Part shown: piece after piece, positions 56,883 through 57,128 of the stretch
Position numbering within the stretch: position 1 is the stretch's first letter
How the letters are laid out: each line of letters begins with the position of its first letter
Origin: a virus
Direction: 5' to 3' (one strand)
Length of the DNA stretch: 57,128 bases
IMG/VR virus record: IMGVR_UViG_3300032282_001405
Coordinates: 1-57,128 of that record
Notes under the pieces: model-generated
What the model was told of the DNA's origin: nothing
Database searches by the model: none
What the model saw: the letters and a program-made list of their open reading frames with translations, nothing else
Program-made: the position numbers and the translations under genes

Positions 56883-57128
56883 CTATGACAGGAAAATCGC
56901 ACGCTCATCTTTGCGGCGGTTCTCTAACCCTTTGAGGATCTTTCCACCAGCCTTGCAATACTTCAACAACTCTTCTGCCGCGCCTTCCATATCCCCGCGC
57001 AGAACCTTTTGACGGAGGGTTGAGCGCTGTAGTGTTCCCAGACCAACATTGAAACTAAAAGATATGAGAGCATCGTACTGACCCTGAGTGAGGGGAACAG
57101 GACAGAACTGAACCACACCTCGCTCAAA
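56883..57128 (-). CDS. Endolysin, C-terminal part (continues from window start)
   Basis: The frame contains VQFCPVPLTQGQYDALISFS and FNVGLGTLQRSTLRQK (shared with 1-123) and then continues VLRGDMEGAAEELLKYCKAG and ENRRKDERAIFLS to the stop at 56883. Together with 1-354 it makes one 158-aa GH24 endolysin. The FNVGLGTLxxSTLRxK and W/Y-KAGGK patterns are typical of the C-terminal lobe of T4-like/lambdoid lysozymes. Confidence 0.93.
   Translation of the reverse strand, partial: FERGVVQFCPVPLTQGQYDALISFSFNVGLGTLQRSTLRQKVLRGDMEGAAEELLKYCKAGGKILKGLENRRKDERAIFLS
57006..57128. repeat. Terminal direct repeat (copy 2)
   Basis: Identical over 123 bases to 1-123 (see that entry). The exact match without a single difference fits a circular assembly overlap. 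Confidence 0.95.

Noticed and set aside
1-57128. CRISPR array, tRNA genes, insertion sequences, integrase or att sites
   Set aside because: No regularly spaced repeats, no cloverleaf with conserved tRNA positions noticed by eye, no transposase or recombinase motif; a tRNAscan or profile search could not be run.

Overview
This window is a complete or nearly complete genome of a tailed double-stranded DNA phage. Bases 1-123 are repeated exactly at 57006-57128, and the endolysin gene reads without interruption across that join, so the contig is a closed circle of about 57,005 bp cut open inside the lysis cassette. The virion gene set suggests a short-tailed (podovirus-like) phage: portal, HK97-fold capsid, SU10- and P22-type adaptors, a cluster of ejection proteins with a lytic transglycosylase, and many fibre genes, but no tape-measure, tail-tube or sheath gene. 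No integrase, att site or DNA polymerase was seen. The host cannot be read from the sequence. The style of the proteins recalls uncultured freshwater phages of Gram-negative bacteria, possibly Burkholderiales, but that is inference.

Layout. Almost everything is on the minus strand and runs from high to low coordinates, continuing through the circular join. (a) 43.15-39.6 kb: a YdaS/Cro-like regulator, then a leader RNA with a terminator, then a replication operon (ParB-like protein, SF2 helicase, TOPRIM primase). (b) 39.6-39.2 kb: a gene-free, highly structured stretch between two terminators. (c) 39.2-31.4 kb: about 27 small early genes, including a RuvC-like resolvase and an HNH protein, fed by four similar promoter-plus-hairpin cassettes. 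(d) 31.4-14.7 kb: packaging and head genes: TerS, TerL, two very large polyvalent proteins (966 and 1449 aa), portal, GroES-like cochaperone, scaffold, capsid. (e) 14.7-2.3 kb: decoration, adaptor and fibre genes. (f) 2.3-0 kb and on to 56.9 kb: lysis cassette. (g) 56.8-46.4 kb: adaptor, P22 gp10-like tail protein and ejection proteins, ending at a strong terminator. A short plus-strand operon (43.4-46.3 kb) carries an SSB-like protein, DNA-binding and membrane proteins and a PD-(D/E)XK exonuclease, and converges on the same terminator.

How it may work together. The divergent region at 43.15-43.42 kb looks like the early switch. The SSB-like protein and RecB-like nuclease on one side and ParB/helicase/primase on the other would form a replication-recombination module that borrows the host polymerase. 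The most unusual signals are regulatory: (1) six copies of an extended -10 promoter followed within 6-8 nt by a small stem-loop (base-paired but not sequence-conserved), five of which are followed by a TTTA-type spacer and Shine-Dalgarno; (2) a roughly 100-nt leader RNA with a three-way junction, a loop-junction pseudoknot and a terminator just ahead of the replication operon; (3) a 25-bp palindrome present twice, once over the terL stop codon and once inside the parB-like gene. On the protein side the two polyvalent proteins, with ADP-ribosyltransferase-like, ASCH-like and ParB-like segments, are good candidates for virion-delivered anti-host factors.
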